From the NCBI RefSeq assembly GCF_004359215.1, contig NC_090628.1, forward strand, positions 1,755,194 through 1,765,555: a stretch of DNA of 10,362 bases, in the 5' to 3' direction. The DNA comes from Bremia lactucae. Taxonomy: Eukaryota > Oomycota > Peronosporomycetes > Peronosporales > Peronosporaceae. The notes under the pieces are model-generated. The model was not told where the DNA came from. It saw nothing but the letters and a program-made list of their open reading frames with translations, and made no database searches. Made by a program: the position numbers and the translations under genes. This document shows positions 7,621-10,362 of this stretch, piece after piece (within the stretch, counting starts at the first letter, position 1; each line of letters starts with the position of its first letter).

Positions 7621-7632
7621 CATCCCCCCTCT
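7620..7632 (-). promoter_or_regulatory. polypurine tract of the right-hand element
   Basis: The minus strand reads AGAGGGGGGATGG immediately before the LTR start TGTAACGGGC. It marks the end of the internal region and gives the element's orientation independently of the coding sequence. Confidence 0.8.
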
Positions 7633-7763
7633 AAGAACGAATTAACATTTTAAAATTTGTCAAAGAGGAAGGAGGAACTGCGAGCTGCTTTACGCGCCGC
7701 TTAGTTCCCTCAGTCGCTCTAGCGTCCTGTGTTTACATACACGGCGCCAAAGGTGCCACCTAA
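7633..7763. other. 3' non-coding stretch of the right-hand element
   Basis: This lies between the polypurine tract and the first plus-strand coding-like patch. No convincing frame or RNA gene was seen on either strand. It presumably belongs to the internal 3' untranslated region of the minus-strand element. Confidence 0.4.
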
Positions 7764-8552
7764 AAGGGGCAATGTTGTGAGTCGTCTGCAAAGACACCCA
7801 CTCAACCTCGCGCTAAGCGCACGCGCCGCGTAAACACGCAGGCAGCTTCAAATGCCTTAGTCGAAACGCCGACAGCTACTGCTGCTGTCGCGATAACGGG
7901 GCTTAAGGATCCATCCCACTTTAATTGTGAGGATGTTGATCCGTCGCTCATAGTAGTGATGCGGAAAACGACTCATGGGAAGGGATCATGGCGCATTATT
8001 GCCCATCCAAACTTCGCTCAATGCTCACAAGATGGAGACAGCAACATTTACGAATGCTGTCTCGTCGTCTGCGCTCGATAGCACAGCGACCATTAACGAA
8101 AGCGCTGCCCAAAAAGGCGCAGCTGCTTCTCCGTTGGGTAAAACCACAACGCCTTATGCTCAGACCATTATCCATAATGCTTCTGACATAGAGGATTCCG
8201 AATTTAAAGCTTGTCGACGATGCTCAGTCGGTGTCACAAGCCAGTCGGTTAGAACGTGGCTATGTGACAGGTGGCCTATCATTGATGCCCCCTCTACCTA
8301 AATGGTCTCGTTTAAACGGGCCAAGAGCGTCTCTCCTAGAGCGCGCGCTTGTAGTCACATAATTATTATGGCGTCTTTAAATTATGGAGGGCTCAGGGAA
8401 AATCGCTTGGGCGTATTTTTCCGATCCCGGTCGTGTTGCGTACAAATGAAACGCCCGACCAAAACGAGGCGGAATTCACGCGCCGCATTCGTTTGCATTC
8501 TAATGCGATGAAACAGCGGTCCAGCGAATTAATTTCGCCCGCTTGCGTGTGA
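7764..8552 (+). pseudogene. unidentified, gag-like or antisense coding relic (plus strand)
   Basis: No family is recognised. Three plus-strand frames carry protein-like text in sequence: an open stretch 7764-8081 with KTPTQPRAKRTRRVNTQAA, a basic then Ala/Thr-rich start; 7975-8301 with TINESAAQKGAAAS and ASDIEDSEFKA; then, one base over, DDAQSVSQASRLERGYVTGG through PLPKWSRLNGPR to TAA at 8360-8362; and after another shift FPIPVVLRTNETPDQNEAEF and RRIRLHSNAMKQRSSELI, to TGA at 8550-8552. The frames follow one another as in a single protein of about 250 residues broken by at least three frame changes. It lies antisense to the minus-strand element, between its chromodomain and 3' LTR. It may be gag of another, oppositely oriented element, or an antisense ORF of this element. 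Chance open frames are not excluded. Confidence 0.45.
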
Positions 8553-8620
8553 AAGAAATCATAGGCGGTACTGCATCCCATGTTTTTCTCACAACACTGC
8601 TTCTGCTAGTCCATTTGAGA

Positions 8621-8818
8621 CTAGCGAAGAGGCCTCAGCTGGTGCTCCTTTTCATAGGCACCCACCAAGCCAGGCACATCAATACGTAGGGTATCGATTC
8701 GTTCCCAAGAGTCAAAACTCTTCGGGTAATCTCTCCATTGGACGATGATCTGATTATTTGCCTCACGGAGCGGTGGGCAAAAAATTTCCAACAAGGAAGC
8801 GTTGATTCCCACCCGCAT
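8621..8818 (-). pseudogene. chromodomain at the C-terminus of Ty3/gypsy pol (chromovirus type)
   Basis: Minus-strand translation gives NNQIIVQWRDYPKSFDSWE followed by RIDTLRIDVPGLVGAYEKEH, matching the chromodomain pattern of a beta-strand ending QWRGYP-like, then SWE and a C-terminal helix. In chromoviruses this domain follows integrase and steers integration to histone-marked chromatin. The segment ends at a stop at 8621-8623. It lies about 400 bp beyond the integrase C-terminal domain, a normal linker length, but the linker is full of stops in this direction. The residues usually forming the aromatic cage are only partly visible, so binding ability cannot be judged. Confidence 0.85.
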
Positions 8819-9195
8819 TCATCAGTGCAGACGGCGCCCGGTAGGAGTGGCGATCTCGCCCACCTACTCGCGGCTGCCTTACCTTCGTCCGTTTAGTCGC
8901 AGGCGTTAAGCGCTGCCGAACGACGTATTGTGGATCTCGAGGGTCAAGTCTTGCGACTGACCTCGGATCTTTATGATGTCCGAGCGAAGGCTCGTCAGGG
9001 TTATGAACGCCTAAGACTCCCTTGGACCTCTTTGAGAGGATAATGCTGAGGAATCCGCGTTACTTGCGTGATATCCTTCGCTCTCCAAGTCATGATCGTG
9101 GTGGGAGGAGTCGGTCCGATAGCTTTTCACCTTCACCGTCCCCCTCACCCGAACGACGCTTGCCTCACAGTCGGCATCACCATCGGTCTCCGTAG
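8819..9195 (+). pseudogene. plus-strand coiled-coil and Arg/Ser/Pro-rich patch, gag-like
   Basis: One plus-strand frame reads SSVQTAPGRSGDLAHLLAAA, a TAG at 8894-8896, then ALSAAERRIVDLEGQVLRL and TSDLYDVRAKARQGYERLR with hydrophobic residues spaced as in a coiled coil, ending at TAA 9041-9043. A second frame (9079-9195) reads RSRSDSFSPSPSPSPERR followed by a His/Arg/Ser tail and TAG 9193-9195. Coiled coil plus RS-rich tract resembles the N-terminal part of some retroelement gag proteins; this is inference. The same DNA read on the minus strand should be the integrase-chromodomain linker, so one of the two readings is a shadow or the region is a mosaic. Confidence 0.4.
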
Positions 9196-9433
9196 ACGGA
9201 TGGGGGTATGTGACCTCATTTGGGTCTACATACTGTTTCAGACGGCCCACGTAAAATACGGGGTGCATCTTCATGTACGGGGGAAGGGTGAGCCTATAAT
9301 TTAGGTCTCCAACCTCTTCAACCACCGTAAAGGGCCCAATGAAACGCGGCAGCAACTTCGTAGTACCTCCTGGTAGTACGGAAATTGCATTTTTAGGTAG
9401 GGTAGCAGTACTTAATAGTACTTTTTCACCCAC
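9196..9433 (-). pseudogene. integrase C-terminal (GPY/F-type) domain of Ty3/gypsy pol
   Basis: The minus strand reads VGEKVLLSTATL, then LLPRFIGPFTVVEEVGDLNY and RLTLPPYMKMHPVFYVGRLK, the classic GPY/F-like module after the integrase core that helps bind DNA. The open frame continues to a stop at 9011-9013, but past about 9195 it has no recognisable motif. The frame joins the upstream ADRNGR segment only across a one-base break at the short A-run at 9450-9453. Identity is secure. Confidence 0.9.
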
Positions 9434-10362
9434 TCTAAAGCGTTCATTATTTTGCGACCATTTCGGTCCGCATATTCTTTTTGATTGTCCTGTGCGCTTG
9501 CCATTGCGTCACGGACATTACGTGTGATGGCTAATCACTCATCCACAAAGCGTTGAGCCTCGCTTACGCTTTTAGCATCAAACTCGCCTATGATACCGCC
9601 AAGGGGTCGGTCATAAGGCGTAGTATTATTGACCACTGCTGAACTGGCAGGGTCACTAGGGCAAGTTTCTATCTTTGAGATGATACCCTCAGGCGTCATA
9701 TTGACGAAACTATGTCCCTATTTCGCACCGAGCATAGCGAGGGGCCCTCCCCGCTTAGAATCGGGCTGCGCACAAACTATATTGGCGTCCGAGGATGGCG
9801 CAATCCATTAATATAAAACGGTGTCTCACCCGTACTGGCGTGGACACTGTTATTTATAGCGAACTCCACAAAGGGAAATTGCTTTGTCCACTCTTTGGGA
9901 GTTGCTATAGTGCGCAAGACATCCGCCACGACCCGATTGGTACGTTCTGTTTGGCCATCGGTCTGCGGTCGACATGTGGAGCTTGCTACCTAGCAGCTCG
10001 AATACATGTCCCCAAAAACCAGACGTAAAACGTGGATCTGGATCCCGGTCCGATACTGTGGACTCGGGCATCCCGTGTAGTCGGTAGTCATGATCCAGGA
10101 ATAAGAGAGCTGCCTCCTTGCCTGTGATCGATGTCTTACATGGTGCTAAATGCACCATTTTGCTCAGTCTGTCTACTAAGACGACTAGCCCCGTCCGATT
10201 TTTATGATCGGGCGGCATGCCAAACATGAAGTCCAGACTTACTGACTTCCAACAGTTGGTTGGAATCGGTAGCGGCTTCAGTGGCGCACTGCTGGACGGT
10301 GCAGGCTTAATGCGCTGACACTGTTCGCAAGAGCGAATATAGTTGGCCACCCATCTATATAG
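9434..10362 (-). pseudogene. integrase core (zinc-finger end plus DDE domain) of Ty3/gypsy pol, partial and broken
   Basis: This would insert the element's cDNA into the genome. From the right edge: YIRSCEQCQRIKP (second half of the HHCC zinc module), SVSLDFMFGMPP (first catalytic Asp at 10231-10233), LVVLVDRLSKMVHLAPC, TVSDRDPDPRFTSGFW (second Asp at about 10048-10050, followed by an extra Asp-Pro), then a frame break near 9960-9975. In the new frame PQTDGQTERTNRVV carries the catalytic Glu (9945-9947), followed by EWTKQFPFVEFAINN and STGETPFYINGLRHP. Further frame changes and stops follow (TAG near 9780, TAG near 9716, TGA near 9530) before AMASAQDNQKEYADRNGR leads to the C-terminal domain. 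Reverse transcriptase and RNase H would lie right of the window. All three catalytic residues survive but cannot be made as one protein. Confidence 0.92.

Noticed and set aside
9068..9304. Plus-strand 78-codon open frame over the integrase C-terminal domain
   Set aside because: It is a shadow of the well-matched minus-strand integrase domain; only the different frame ending at 9195 has compositional interest.

Overview
The window looks like oomycete (Phytophthora or downy-mildew type) nuclear DNA. This is inferred from three things: one compact eukaryotic gene with a short GT-AG intron, a pogo-like DNA transposon relic, and degenerate Ty3/gypsy elements whose LTRs begin TGTAACGGG. No prokaryotic features are seen. 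No species is named, because nothing in the sequence fixes it.

Layout from left to right. (1) 1-2068, minus strand: the 5' half of a decayed Ty3/gypsy element. It has a complete 441-bp LTR (1628-2068), gag with a Retrotrans_gag-like capsid and a CCHC zinc knuckle, and a retropepsin that runs off the left edge. The gag has stop codons and frame breaks, and the protease Asp is replaced by Asn. (2) 2069-4818: a non-coding flank and a badly broken plus-strand pogo/Tigger-type DDE transposase (2622-4062), followed by a foldback with two 21-nt arms. (3) 4819-6175, plus strand: the only apparently functional host gene. It encodes a PIG-V family GPI mannosyltransferase 2, read through if a 64-nt intron (5414-5477) is removed. 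(4) 6176-7141: the 3' flank of the gene, then a polypurine tract and the first ~343 bp of a plus-strand LTR (LTR-B) related to the left LTR. (5) 7142-10362: the 3' half of a second Ty3/gypsy element on the minus strand. In its own direction it has an integrase core, a GPY/F-type integrase C-terminal domain, a chromodomain, a polypurine tract and a hairpin-rich 3' LTR (LTR-C) joined tail to tail to LTR-B.

The strangest stretch is 7764-9195. Coding-like plus-strand patches, including a coiled coil and an Arg/Ser/Pro-rich tract, lie on both sides of the minus-strand chromodomain. They could be pieces of an oppositely oriented nested element, or an antisense reading frame in the 3' part of the minus-strand element.

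None of the mobile elements here can work on its own: every coding region has stops, frame breaks or damaged catalytic positions. The PIG-V gene sits as an island of about 4.7 kb between two inverted related LTRs. Readings were made by eye with no alignment or database search, so boundaries are approximate unless a terminal motif fixes them.
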